NCBI RefSeq assembly: GCF_002115785.1
Contig: NZ_JFJY01000002.1
Location: 496,001-560,000, forward strand
Direction of reading: 5' to 3'
Origin: Thalassospira sp. MCCC 1A03138
GTDB lineage: Bacteria > Pseudomonadota > Alphaproteobacteria > Rhodospirillales > Thalassospiraceae
DNA length: 64,000 nucleotides
Below are positions 27,175 through 35,979 of this stretch, piece after piece (the first letter of the stretch is position 1; the number at the start of each line of letters is the position of its first letter). The position numbers and the translations under genes are program-made. The notes below the pieces were generated by a model. That model saw nothing but the letters and a program-made list of their open reading frames with translations. It had not been told where the DNA came from and did not search any database.

Positions 27175-27905
27175 GCGTCTCCGCGACGGTGGATCAGGAT
27201 CATCGAGAAATAGGGTGCTATGGTATCTTCCGGAAGGTCCCCAAGCGGGACCATTTTCTGGGTTTCAAGCGTCGCGCGTTCGATATAGCGCGCCCGGCCG
27301 GTTAGGCCAAGTTCTCCGATCACCTTGCGGACCTTGGCGAAGTGGCGGCCAAGTTTGATGATGGCGGCGGCATCGGTATCGCCAAGTTGCGCGCGCAGGC
27401 GTTCTTCGGACAAGGGGCCAGGAATGACCTGCAACACGTCGTTTCTGGCGGCAAGTGGTGCGCCAAGCTCGGCAGCACAGGCCATCATCGAACTGACACC
27501 CGGCACGGTTTGAACCGGGTGGCCGGCCTCGGCCAGACGGCCGAACAGATACATGAAGCTGCCATAGAAGAACGGATCGCCTTCGCACAGGACGGCAACA
27601 CTTTTTCCGGCTTTCAGATGTTCTCCGATTTCAAGGGCGGCGGCGTCATAGATCGGGTCGGCGGACTGGCCCATGGTAATGCGGATGGCGATCTCGATCC
27701 GGCCATCGGGGACATGCGGCGCGACGATCTGGCGGGCCAGACTGGCACCGTCTTCGAGGGCGGGATAGGCAATCACATCCGCCTTTTGCAGGATGTTATA
27801 GGCTTTGAGCGTGATCAGGTCGGGTTCGCCCGGCCCGATGCCAAGGCCATAGGCCGTACCCGCCACGGGTAATGCGCTGGCGGGTGTTGTGGCCGCGTCG
27901 CTCAT
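27165..27905 (-). CDS. cobI: Precorrin-2 C20-methyltransferase (CobI/CbiL)
   Basis: SAM-dependent enzyme of 246 residues that methylates C20 of precorrin-2 or cobalt-factor II. Diagnostic stretches are YGLGIGPGEPDLITLKAYN near residue 19, VAVLCEGDPFFYGSFMYL near residue 100 and VPGVSSMMACAAELGAPLA near 137. The ATG overlaps the cobL stop by four bases. Early in the pathway, acting directly after CobA and, in the anaerobic route, after CbiX. Confidence 0.95.
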   Translation of the reverse strand: MSDAATTPASALPVAGTAYGLGIGPGEPDLITLKAYNILQKADVIAYPALEDGASLARQIVAPHVPDGRIEIAIRITMGQSADPIYDAAALEIGEHLKAGKSVAVLCEGDPFFYGSFMYLFGRLAEAGHPVQTVPGVSSMMACAAELGAPLAARNDVLQVIPGPLSEERLRAQLGDTDAAAIIKLGRHFAKVRKVIGELGLTGRARYIERATLETQKMVPLGDLPEDTIAPYFSMILIHRRGDAWR

Positions 27906-29155
27906 GCTTTTACTCCGACATAGTGGGTGACGGGGGCAAGGTTGCTCCAGCCCCTGAAACTGCCGCGTGGAACCAGCCGTGAAACCGACAGGCGAGACAG
28001 GGTGCCACCGTTTTTATTGTAAAACCGTAATAATTCTTCTTCGCCTTCCAGCGTGACCGTATTGGCCGCCAGCCGCCCATGCATCGGCAGGATATCCCAG
28101 CACCGATCCATCAGACCGGGCGTCGTAATGCCGCCGCCGACAAAAATCGCATCAGGTGTCGGGAGTTGATCGGCGAAGGCAATCACATCCTCGATCCCCT
28201 TTTGGCGGATCATCAGATCGGGTGTACCAAGGCGGATGGCATTTTTTGCGATCAGGTCGCAGCGATTTGCATCGCGTTCTATGGCGATGGCCTGCCCCCC
28301 GGCGCGCATCCATTCGATTGAAACCGAACCGCATCCCGCCCCCAGATCCCAAAGCATGGCATCGCGCCACGGGGCAAGGGATGACAAGGTTTGGGCACGA
28401 ATTTCGGATTTGGTGATCATCCCGTCATGGATGAAGGCATCATCGGGAAGACCGGCCCCATTGCCCAGAACGCGGCTTTTGGGACCGGCCACCAGATCAA
28501 TCATGATCAGGTTTAACGGATCAACCGGTTTGATATCGGGCATTGAGGTTGCCGTGGACTGCCATGTTTGGGCGGTTTGGGTGGTGATGCGTTCCTGCGT
28601 GCCGCCCAGCCGTTCGCAAATCGTCATATGGCTTTGATCGTAGCCGGCTTCGCACAGCATGACCGCAACCAGTGCCGGGGTACTGCCATCGGCACTAAGC
28701 GCGATCAGTTTACCGCGCGGACGCAGGTGCGATCGCAGGATTTCCGGGTCTCGCCCGTGCAACGTGATCACATCGCATTCGGCAAGCGCCCAGCCCATGC
28801 GGGCGGCGGCCAGACTGATGCTGGACGGGTGCGGGATTACGGTAATTGATCTGGAACCGAAATAATTAACCAGTGTACTGCCGACACCAAAAAACATCGG
28901 GTCGCCACTGGCGAGAATGACCGGGTTCTTATCAAGGCAATCCTCGATCAGGGGCATATTGGCTTCGAACGGGGTAATCCAGCTGTTCTGGATGGCAATA
29001 TTTGATCCGGGCAGCATGGCGATATGGCGTTTGCCGCCAAAAATCACGCTGGCGGTTTCAAGTATCTGACGCGCAATCGCACTTAGTCCGTCATATCCAT
29101 CTTCACCAATGCCAATCACGGTGATTTTGCCGTTCAGGGGCGACTGTTCGTTCAT
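27902..29155 (-). CDS. cobL: Precorrin-6Y C5,15-methyltransferase (decarboxylating) CobL (CbiE-CbiT)
   Basis: Bifunctional enzyme of 417 residues. The N-terminal CbiE-like half has VIGIGEDGYDGL near residue 13 and ILASGDPMFFGVG near 82. The C-terminal CbiT-like half is a class I methyltransferase with ITKSEIRAQTLSSLAP and SAM motif LWDLGAGCGSVSIEW near residue 270. It methylates C5 and C15 and removes the ring C acetate carboxyl. Overlaps cobH and cobI by four bases each. Confidence 0.95.
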   Translation of the reverse strand: MNEQSPLNGKITVIGIGEDGYDGLSAIARQILETASVIFGGKRHIAMLPGSNIAIQNSWITPFEANMPLIEDCLDKNPVILASGDPMFFGVGSTLVNYFGSRSITVIPHPSSISLAAARMGWALAECDVITLHGRDPEILRSHLRPRGKLIALSADGSTPALVAVMLCEAGYDQSHMTICERLGGTQERITTQTAQTWQSTATSMPDIKPVDPLNLIMIDLVAGPKSRVLGNGAGLPDDAFIHDGMITKSEIRAQTLSSLAPWRDAMLWDLGAGCGSVSIEWMRAGGQAIAIERDANRCDLIAKNAIRLGTPDLMIRQKGIEDVIAFADQLPTPDAIFVGGGITTPGLMDRCWDILPMHGRLAANTVTLEGEEELLRFYNKNGGTLSRLSVSRLVPRGSFRGWSNLAPVTHYVGVKA

Positions 29156-29844
29156 TTGCCGTCCCCCTTGTCAGGGTCGGTGGGGTTTGCGGTCGTGCCA
29201 TCCGGTGTTTGCCCCGGCGATGCAAGCCGCGCCAATGCGTTGAGCGTTGCCGCGGTAACCGCACTGCCGCCAAACCGGCCGCGCAACGTGACGAACGGAA
29301 TGTCACCAGCATGGGCCATCAGGGCTTCCTTGCTTTCCTCGGCCCCGACGAAGCCCACCGGCATGCCGATGATCAGTGCAGGTTTCGCCAGACGGTTCGA
29401 AATCAGGGCTTCGAGAAGGTGAAAAAGCGCGGTTGGCGCATTGCCGATGGCAATTATTGCACCATCGATATGATCAACCCAGTCTTCGATGGCAGCGGCA
29501 GACCGTGTGGTGCCAAGTTTGCCTGCGCGTTCAGCATTGCCATCTGCATTCAAGGTGCAAAGGACCGGATTATCGGCGGGCAACAGGCGGGAAATGATCC
29601 CGTGCCGGACCATTTCCGCATCACAAAGGATTGGCCTTCCCTTTTGCAGCGATCCGATTGAAGCAGGTGCGACATTGTCGCCAAATGCAATTTTATCTGC
29701 AATTTCAACCATGCCACAGGCATGGATGATCCGCACGGCAACCGGCCGCAATTCTTCGGGAAAGCGGGCGAGATCGGCTTCTGCTTCGATGGTTGCAAAG
29801 CTTTGCCGATAGATTTCCTGCGGGTCTCGCAGATAGTCGAACAT
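29152..29844 (-). CDS. cobH: Precorrin-8X methylmutase (CobH/CbiC)
   Basis: Moves the methyl group from C11 to C12 to give hydrogenobyrinic or cobyrinic acid. 230 residues; the catalytic histidine is in RIIHACGMVE at residue 41, and NPVLCTLNADG, GNAPTALFHLLE and GMPVGFVGAEESKEAL are family stretches. Its start is 35 nt after cbiX. The last 20 residues (GQTPDGTTANPTDPDKGDGK) are a low-complexity tail. Confidence 0.95.
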   Translation of the reverse strand: MFDYLRDPQEIYRQSFATIEAEADLARFPEELRPVAVRIIHACGMVEIADKIAFGDNVAPASIGSLQKGRPILCDAEMVRHGIISRLLPADNPVLCTLNADGNAERAGKLGTTRSAAAIEDWVDHIDGAIIAIGNAPTALFHLLEALISNRLAKPALIIGMPVGFVGAEESKEALMAHAGDIPFVTLRGRFGGSAVTAATLNALARLASPGQTPDGTTANPTDPDKGDGK

Positions 29845-29879
29845 CGCCGCGCCTTTCGCAGGGAACGAAGGGCGACCGG

Positions 29880-30914
29880 TCAGGAACCGGTCGCTTTATT
29901 GGTTTCGTGGCTATGGTCGTGGCTGTGACCGTGATCATGGTCATGGTTGTGGCCATGAGAATGACCGTGGGAATGCCCATGAGAATGATCATGATGGTGT
30001 CCGTGACCATGGTTGTGGCCGTGACTATGTCCGTCGGTACCAATCCCCATCACATGATGATGATGCCCGACCTGAGGTGTTGCAACGTCGTCTTCATATC
30101 CAATGATCTGTTCGCGATATTTGCAAAGCTGGCAGTTCATGTTGTTGTCGCCGGTATCGATCTCGGCCAGACGTTCGGCAAAGCTTTCAAGCACCAGCGG
30201 ATGGTCGCGCAGATATTCCGCCTTGACGAATTCAACATCGGGGAATTCGGCGGCGACTTCGTCGGTGTGGGTGTAAATCCGGTCGATCAGAATGCCTGCA
30301 AACAGGAAATACGGGAAGACCACCACACGCTTGTAGCCAAGCTTCATGGCTTCTCGCAGGCCGGCATTGACGCGCGGATGCGCAACGCCGGAATAGCTGA
30401 TTTCGGTACGACCGAAACCAAGCCCTTCCTGTAACATGCGTGCGACCTTATAGACGTTTGAATTGGCATCGGGGTCATTGGTGCCACGCCCGACGACCAT
30501 CAAAAGCGTATCCTTGCGCGAGATGCCGTCATCAGCGCTTGCAAGGGCTTCTTCGATGCGATCAGCACTGGCGCGCAGAAGTTTCGGGTCAATCGCCAGA
30601 TCACGTCCGAATTTAACGTCGATATCCGGGTTTTCATGGGCGAAATTGTTCACTTCGCTTGGCAGGTCATTTTTTACGTGACCGGCGGCAAACAACATGC
30701 CCGGCAGGGCATAAATCTTTTTGTGGCCCATAGCTTTGAGTTTTTCAAAGCCATCGCGCAGGATCGGGTGCGCAAATTCGAGAAAGCCGCTTTCGACATC
30801 ATAATCGGCCAGATGGGTCTGCTTCATTGTTTCAACCATGGCGTTGAACTGTGAAACAGCGCGCTCATCACGCGAACCGTGTCCGCAAATCATTACGGCG
30901 CCTTTGGGGGACAT
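29880..30914 (-). CDS. cbiX: Sirohydrochlorin cobaltochelatase CbiX, long form with His-rich tail
   Basis: Inserts Co2+ into sirohydrochlorin, the early-cobalt step of the anaerobic B12 route. 344 residues with two chelatase half-domains: metal-binding histidine in ICGHGSRDERAV near residue 10 and MLFAAGHVKNDLP near 75, then a second half with YSGVAHPRVNAGL and FPYFLFAGILIDRI. After residue 255 comes MNCQLCKYRE, the CxxC motif that holds an Fe-S centre in long CbiX proteins, and then about 60 residues very rich in His (HSHGH repeats), a likely cobalt reservoir. ATG at 30914 is chosen because AAAGGAG lies upstream; 30962 is the longer option. First gene of the operon. Confidence 0.92.
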   Translation of the reverse strand: MSPKGAVMICGHGSRDERAVSQFNAMVETMKQTHLADYDVESGFLEFAHPILRDGFEKLKAMGHKKIYALPGMLFAAGHVKNDLPSEVNNFAHENPDIDVKFGRDLAIDPKLLRASADRIEEALASADDGISRKDTLLMVVGRGTNDPDANSNVYKVARMLQEGLGFGRTEISYSGVAHPRVNAGLREAMKLGYKRVVVFPYFLFAGILIDRIYTHTDEVAAEFPDVEFVKAEYLRDHPLVLESFAERLAEIDTGDNNMNCQLCKYREQIIGYEDDVATPQVGHHHHVMGIGTDGHSHGHNHGHGHHHDHSHGHSHGHSHGHNHDHDHGHSHDHSHETNKATGS

Positions 30915-31290
30915 AAAAGGCTGCTCCTTTGTCTCTCTCGTGTTTTGGTGCATGACGGTCACAAACCGCCACGGTACCCGATGCCACCCCCGTTTTCACC
31001 GATTGGCCTGCGGAATGCAAGCCACAGCTGATTGGATAATCGTCGCAAGGGTGCGTCGGATAGAAAATACAAACTGTTGTGGTTTGTTTTACGGGCGATT
31101 GCAGATGTTGTGGTCACAAATCTTGCTACCCGGAATGATGGAAGGGGTAAGTAACAGGTTTGAGGTCTCCTGATCTGGATATTGGAGTGCGGTATGAAGA
31201 AAAAACAAAAAGTATGAAATACTTTTACCAAAGCCCGTACCGATTGGCAAATCGTGCTGTTTGTTTGGCAATTTGTCCGTGTAATGCCGG
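30915..31290. other. Intergenic control region between cbiX operon and cbiB
   Basis: No gene seen. It holds a perfect 8-bp inverted repeat AAAAGTAT-GAA-ATACTTTT at 31208-31226 and, on the minus strand at about 31160-31175, CAGGAGACC resembling the cobalamin-riboswitch B12 box. The CCCGCAACTGT core of a cobalamin riboswitch is absent, so I do not call one. Both divergent promoters must lie here. Confidence 0.6.
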
Positions 31291-32352
31291 ATGATGATTG
31301 ACGAGCATGTGCACGCGACGCACATTGCCGCAATGGAAACCACGATCCTAGAATTTTTGATCCCCGTGCCCGGTTTCATGGGCCCGCTTTTCACCGTGCT
31401 GGTACTGGCGCTGGTGCTTGATGCCGTTTTTGGTGATTTCCCGTGGCTGTTCGGGCGGGTGCCGCATCCGGTGGTCTGGATTGGCAACCTGATTGCGTGG
31501 TTTGAAAAACGCCTGAACAAACCGCGATATGGTAACAGTGATCGCTTTTTACGCGGAAGCCTCACCAGTCTGGCGGTGATTGCCTGTGCTGCGTCGTTTG
31601 GCGGCGTGATCCAGATGATATCGTCATTTGGCGATGTTTTCCGGTTTGCCGATATTCTACTGCTTGCCATCCTGATTGCGCAAAAGGGGCTTTATCAGCA
31701 TGTCAAAGACGTCTCGGTCGCGTTAAAGCGCGATGGCCTTGCAGGCGGACGGGCAACGGTTTCGATGATTGTCGGACGCGATCCGCAATCACTTGACGAG
31801 GCCGGGGTCAGCCGGGCGGCGATTGAAAGCTGTGCGGAAAACTTTTCGGACGGGGTGGTAGCGCCGCTGTTCTGGTACGTGCTGGGCGGGCCGATCGGGC
31901 TTTGTGCCTATAAGGCGATCAATACGCTTGATTCCATGATCGGCCATCGCAGTGACCGATATCTTTACTTCGGCAAGTTCGCGGCACGCCTTGATGATGT
32001 TGTGAACTTTGTCCCTGCACGGATTGCCGGTGGGGTAATCTGCCTTGCCGCTTTGGTGGGCCGCAAAACTTCCGGCGCGCATGCCTGGAAAGTCATGCTG
32101 CGCGATGCGTCAAAACACAAATCGCCCAATGCCGGATGGCAGGAAGCAGCCTTTGCCGGGGCGCTTGACCTGTCGCTTGCCGGGCCGCGCCAATATGGCG
32201 CGGAACTGGTCGAAGACCCCTATATCGGTGATGGCAGGCGGGATGCGGATGCCAGCGACATCGACCGTGCGCTAAAACTTTACACAACGTCCTGTATTCT
32301 GAACGCGGCGTGGCCGGTGGTGTTAAAGATGATCTGGGTCGGGCTGGTCTAG
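31291..32352 (+). CDS. cobD: Adenosylcobinamide-phosphate synthase (CbiB/CobD)
   Basis: Integral membrane enzyme that joins the aminopropanol arm to adenosylcobyric acid. Up to 353 residues, with several helices and family stretches LVLDAVFGDFPWLFGRVPHPV near residue 45, GRDPQSLDEAGVSRAAIESCAEN (partly) near 165, FSDGVVAPLFWY and YKAINTLDSMIGHRS near 205. ATG at 31333 would give 339 residues; neither start has a good ribosome-binding site. The stop overlaps the convergent hldE stop by four bases. Confidence 0.93.
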   Translation: MMIDEHVHATHIAAMETTILEFLIPVPGFMGPLFTVLVLALVLDAVFGDFPWLFGRVPHPVVWIGNLIAWFEKRLNKPRYGNSDRFLRGSLTSLAVIACAASFGGVIQMISSFGDVFRFADILLLAILIAQKGLYQHVKDVSVALKRDGLAGGRATVSMIVGRDPQSLDEAGVSRAAIESCAENFSDGVVAPLFWYVLGGPIGLCAYKAINTLDSMIGHRSDRYLYFGKFAARLDDVVNFVPARIAGGVICLAALVGRKTSGAHAWKVMLRDASKHKSPNAGWQEAAFAGALDLSLAGPRQYGAELVEDPYIGDGRRDADASDIDRALKLYTTSCILNAAWPVVLKMIWVGLV

Positions 32353-33821
32353 TCTTTGCCCTGATTGATGCGCGCAATGGTCGATGTCGTCGAGAAGCCA
32401 TCGGCGAGATTGGCTAGAACAACCTTGCCGCCATAGCCCTGAACGATATCCGCACCGACAACCTTGTCGATGGTGTAATCGGCACCCTTGACCAGAATAT
32501 CGGGTTTCAGGGCCTCGATCACCGTGATCGGGGTATCCTCGCCGAAAATCACCACACCACTGATGGTTTCAAGCGATCCAAGGACAGCAGCACGGGCGGC
32601 CTCGGATTGCACGGGGCGCGCTTCGCCCTTGAGGCGTTTGACCGACGCATCGGAATTAAGCCCGACAATCAGCCGGTCACAATTGGATCGCGCCTGTTGC
32701 AGGAGGCTCAGATGGCCCGGATGCAGCAGATCAAAACAACCGTTTGTAAAGCCGACTTTGTAGCCTTTGCGGCGCCAGCGTTCGACACGGTCCACCATGC
32801 GGTCAAGTGGCATCAGTTTGGCTTCGCCGATCATCAGGTCATGATGATGCAGGACAGAAACCAGCTCGTCCGGATAAACAACGGCGGTGCCGATTTTGCC
32901 AACCACGATGCCAGCGGCAACATTGGCGATGCGCGCGGCATCTGAAAGCGAAGCTCCACCTGCAATGGCGGATGCAAGACAGGCAACGACCGTGTCACCG
33001 GCCCCCGATACATCAAACACTTCGCGCGCTTCGGTCGGAAGGTGGGTTGCCTCACCTTTGCTGGTGACAAGCGTCATGCCATCCTGGCTTCGGGTCAGAA
33101 GGACGTTTTCAATACCGCATTCGGTGATGATTTTGGTGGCTGCGGCAATTGCATCCTCATCACTTTGAATGTCGATGCCGGTTGCGGCCTGGGCTTCGGC
33201 TCGGTTTGGGGTGACGACTGTCGCACCGCGATAGATGCTGTAATCTGTACCCTTGGGATCGACAATCACCGGTTTTCCGGCCTTGCGGGCGGCGGCAATG
33301 GTTGCGGTGACAACGTCACCGTGCAAAACGCCCTTACCATAATCGGAGAGGATAATGGCACTGACATCGGGTGCCAGTTGTGCAGCCAAGGCAGACAGGT
33401 TGCTGATGGTTGGGGCGGCAAGCATTGCGGTAGTTTCGTTGTCAGATCGCAACAATTGCTGTCCGCCCGCGATATAGCGAGTTTTGATCGTTGTCGGGCG
33501 GTTGCGTTCAATCTGGATATAGGGTTCGACACCCTTGTCATTGGCGACATATTCCATCACCTCCCGGCCCGGAAGATCATCACCGACGAGGGAAAGAAAA
33601 CGAACCGATGCGCCAAGGGCCGTCGCATTGCGGGCAACGTTGCCCGCACCACCCAGCATTGCACTTTCGCGTTCGACCCGGATGATCGGGATCGGTGCCT
33701 CGGGTGAGATGCGTGTGACCGAGCCATAGACAAACCGGTCAAGCATCACATCGCCGATGCAAAGCACCTTGGCGTTGGGCAGTTGTTCAACCAGTTGGGC
33801 CAGATGGCTGAGATCGGTCAT
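32349..33821 (-). CDS. hldE: Bifunctional heptose-7-phosphate kinase / heptose-1-phosphate adenylyltransferase
   Basis: Makes ADP-heptose for the LPS inner core. 490 residues: N-terminal PfkB kinase with GGAGNVARNATALG near residue 58 and catalytic DVSGAGDTVVA near 268, then a C-terminal nucleotidyltransferase with FTNGCFDLLHPGHLSLL near 358. Operon with gmhA upstream (42 nt gap). LPS genes set inside the B12 cluster, functionally unrelated to it. Confidence 0.96.
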   Translation of the reverse strand: MTDLSHLAQLVEQLPNAKVLCIGDVMLDRFVYGSVTRISPEAPIPIIRVERESAMLGGAGNVARNATALGASVRFLSLVGDDLPGREVMEYVANDKGVEPYIQIERNRPTTIKTRYIAGGQQLLRSDNETTAMLAAPTISNLSALAAQLAPDVSAIILSDYGKGVLHGDVVTATIAAARKAGKPVIVDPKGTDYSIYRGATVVTPNRAEAQAATGIDIQSDEDAIAAATKIITECGIENVLLTRSQDGMTLVTSKGEATHLPTEAREVFDVSGAGDTVVACLASAIAGGASLSDAARIANVAAGIVVGKIGTAVVYPDELVSVLHHHDLMIGEAKLMPLDRMVDRVERWRRKGYKVGFTNGCFDLLHPGHLSLLQQARSNCDRLIVGLNSDASVKRLKGEARPVQSEAARAAVLGSLETISGVVIFGEDTPITVIEALKPDILVKGADYTIDKVVGADIVQGYGGKVVLANLADGFSTTSTIARINQGKD

Positions 33822-33863
33822 GTGCGTATCGTCTTCTGTTCGTTAAGTCGAAAGTGGTTCGGA

Positions 33864-34448
33864 TCAGGCCTTGGTCAGGCCAAGGGTATGTTCGAGTGCG
33901 CCAACAAGCATTTGCCCGAGCTGTATATGCATTTCCTGAATACGGGCGGTGGTGTTGCTTGGCACGATCATCAACGGATCACACAGATCAACCATGGCGC
34001 CACCGGTTTTACCGGTCCAGCCGGTTGCGACCAGGCCCATTTCGCGGGCCTTTTCAAGGCCGAGATTGACGTTTTTGCTGTTGCCCGATGTCGAAATGCC
34101 AATTGCGACATCACCTGGCCTACCCAGTGCTTCGATCTGACGGGAAAACAGATAATCAAACCCGAAATCATTGCCGATTGCGGTCAGTGCCGAGCTATCG
34201 GTTGTCAGGGCAATGGCCGGCAGGGCACGCCGGTCATTGATGTAACGAACCGTGAATTCGGTTGCGATATGCTGTGCGTCGGCGGCCGATCCACCATTGC
34301 CAAAGAACAGCAACTTGTTGCCTTCGTTCAGTGAGTTGGTGCAGATTGATACCAGTTCGGCAAAAGGCGCACGCGTGGCTTCGCGGGTTTTATCGACCAG
34401 ATCAAGATGCTCGTCAAATTCGGCATCGAAGAAGGCATTGATATCCAT
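33864..34448 (-). CDS. gmhA: Sedoheptulose-7-phosphate isomerase
   Basis: SIS-domain enzyme of 194 residues, first step of ADP-heptose synthesis. LLFFGNGGSAADAQHIATEF near residue 48 and ISTSGNSKNVNLGLEKA near 117 are diagnostic; the catalytic Glu and His lie in TEFTVRY and EMHIQLGQ. First gene of the gmhA-hldE operon. Confidence 0.95.
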   Translation of the reverse strand: MDINAFFDAEFDEHLDLVDKTREATRAPFAELVSICTNSLNEGNKLLFFGNGGSAADAQHIATEFTVRYINDRRALPAIALTTDSSALTAIGNDFGFDYLFSRQIEALGRPGDVAIGISTSGNSKNVNLGLEKAREMGLVATGWTGKTGGAMVDLCDPLMIVPSNTTARIQEMHIQLGQMLVGALEHTLGLTKA

Positions 34449-34704
34449 GTTTTGATCTCTGGAATGTTCGAGGCTGATGAAATCGGCCTGAAACTAGCAG
34501 CTTGGATGATCCATTGCCATGACTTATCGTTTTTAAAAGTGCTGTTTTCGGCAAATATCGGAACGTCAGGAAATGACTGATTTTCGGGTTTGGTTTCAAT
34601 TTGTCACAATGATAAATACATAAGCTGTTAACGGCCCGCGAACTATTGTATTTCAATCGGGACTTTCGCCGCGCGTTGCACATTGGAAAATCTGGTCATC
34701 CTGT

Positions 34705-35934
34705 ATGTCTGAAAGCACGTTACCCTCACCCGAAGCCTTTCTGGTCGATTATGTGCGGCGTCTTGAACGTCGCAAGGATGGCGTGGGGGCGGTTCATGTG
34801 CATTTTTCAAAGCTGCTGCCGTTCAACCGGCGCGATCATCATATCCGCACGGCAATTGCGTCATTCGAAGAAATCGTTCCTGATGTGACCGGGCGTATTT
34901 TCACGCTGTCCAATCAGGATCTGATTTTCATCTTTGATGCGGCCGAGATTGACGAGGTCAATGCAGTCATCTTCCGGCTCAAATTCCTTTTCAATGATGA
35001 TCCGTTGATCAGTGACGGCAAGGATGAAAGCGGCGCGCCTGCGACCTTTGCCGACTATTTCGATGTCGCCCAGCAATACAAGGATTTCCTGCATCTGACA
35101 CAAACGCTTGTGCGCTCAAACGCCAACCGTCCGCGTCAGGTCAGCAAGGCGGCCGAGCGTCACAACGACAGCCCGATGCTTGAAGATGATCGTGCACCGC
35201 TGACACCCAAAATACTGGGGCGTATTGACGAAGCATTGCGTAGGGCCGATCTTTCGAACCTGATGCGCAGGCAGGCGATTTGTGCGGTTGTCGGTGATGC
35301 GAACCCGACGCCGGTTTTTCACGAATTGTTCATTTCGATCAAGGATTTGCAGCAAACACTGCTGCCCGATGTCAATGTTTTGTCCAATCGCTGGTTGTTT
35401 CAGCATCTGACGGAAATTCTTGATCGTCGCATGTTGTCGTTGCTGACGCGAAGCAATGATGCATCGGTGACCGGTTCGGTCAGTATCAATCTGAATGTTT
35501 CGACTCTGCTGTCACCGGATTTCCTGACATTTGACAGCAACGTCAAGGCAGGTCAGCGCGGAACCATCGTGCTTGAACTGCAAAAGATCGATATCTTTGC
35601 CGATCTTGGCGCATTCTTCTTTGCGCGTGATTTCTGCCGCGATCGTGGTTACCGGATTTGTATTGACGGGATCAGCCATCTTTCGCTGCCCTATATCAAT
35701 CGCAACAAGCTTGGCGTCGATATGATCAAGATGATCTGGGACCCGGAAATGGAAAATCTGGACGAAGAGCACGGCAACGCCATGCGCGAAGCTGTGGCGC
35801 AATCAGGCGATACGCGCGTGATCATGTGTCGCTGCGATGACGAACGGGCGATCAAATTTGGTCATTCGATCAATATCACCATGTTCCAGGGTCGCCATGT
35901 CGAGCATCTGCTAAGCGAGCGCACCAAAAAATAA
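34705..35934 (+). CDS. Degenerate GGDEF/EAL-like protein, unknown function
   Basis: Protein of 409 residues with no signal peptide or membrane segment. The last 150 residues follow the EAL fold: LELQKIDIFADLGAFFFARD, YRICIDGISHLSLPYINRNK and VDMIKMIWDP line up with ELTES, ALDDFGTG.SSL and DxLKID, and FQGRHVEHLL with FQGY at the end. The catalytic Glu, Asp and Lys positions are mostly lost, so c-di-GMP hydrolysis is unlikely. Residues about 20-95 resemble a worn GGDEF domain (GRIFTLSNQDLIFIFDAAE). A c-di-GMP sensor or partner-binding role is inference. Single gene with its own terminator. Confidence 0.6.
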   Translation: MSESTLPSPEAFLVDYVRRLERRKDGVGAVHVHFSKLLPFNRRDHHIRTAIASFEEIVPDVTGRIFTLSNQDLIFIFDAAEIDEVNAVIFRLKFLFNDDPLISDGKDESGAPATFADYFDVAQQYKDFLHLTQTLVRSNANRPRQVSKAAERHNDSPMLEDDRAPLTPKILGRIDEALRRADLSNLMRRQAICAVVGDANPTPVFHELFISIKDLQQTLLPDVNVLSNRWLFQHLTEILDRRMLSLLTRSNDASVTGSVSINLNVSTLLSPDFLTFDSNVKAGQRGTIVLELQKIDIFADLGAFFFARDFCRDRGYRICIDGISHLSLPYINRNKLGVDMIKMIWDPEMENLDEEHGNAMREAVAQSGDTRVIMCRCDDERAIKFGHSINITMFQGRHVEHLLSERTKK

Positions 35935-35935
35935 C

Positions 35936-35960
35936 GCCAGCAAACGGCTGGTACCTTTTT
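35936..35960 (+). terminator. Intrinsic terminator after the EAL-like gene
   Basis: Stem CCAGC / GCTGG with a five-base loop, then TACC and TTTTT, immediately after the stop codon. Confidence 0.6.
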
Positions 35961-35979
35961 AATTCCGAAATCAAAACGA

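Noticed and set aside
29890..30060. Short tandem-like DNA repeats (GGTCGTGGC / GACCATG type)
   Set aside because: These encode the His-Ser-His-Gly tail of CbiX; not a CRISPR array or independent repeat.
31155..31180. B12-box-like CAGGAGACC on the minus strand before cbiX
   Set aside because: The conserved core CCCGCAACTGT and the GGGAA element are missing in the expected upstream positions, so it is not called a cobalamin riboswitch.
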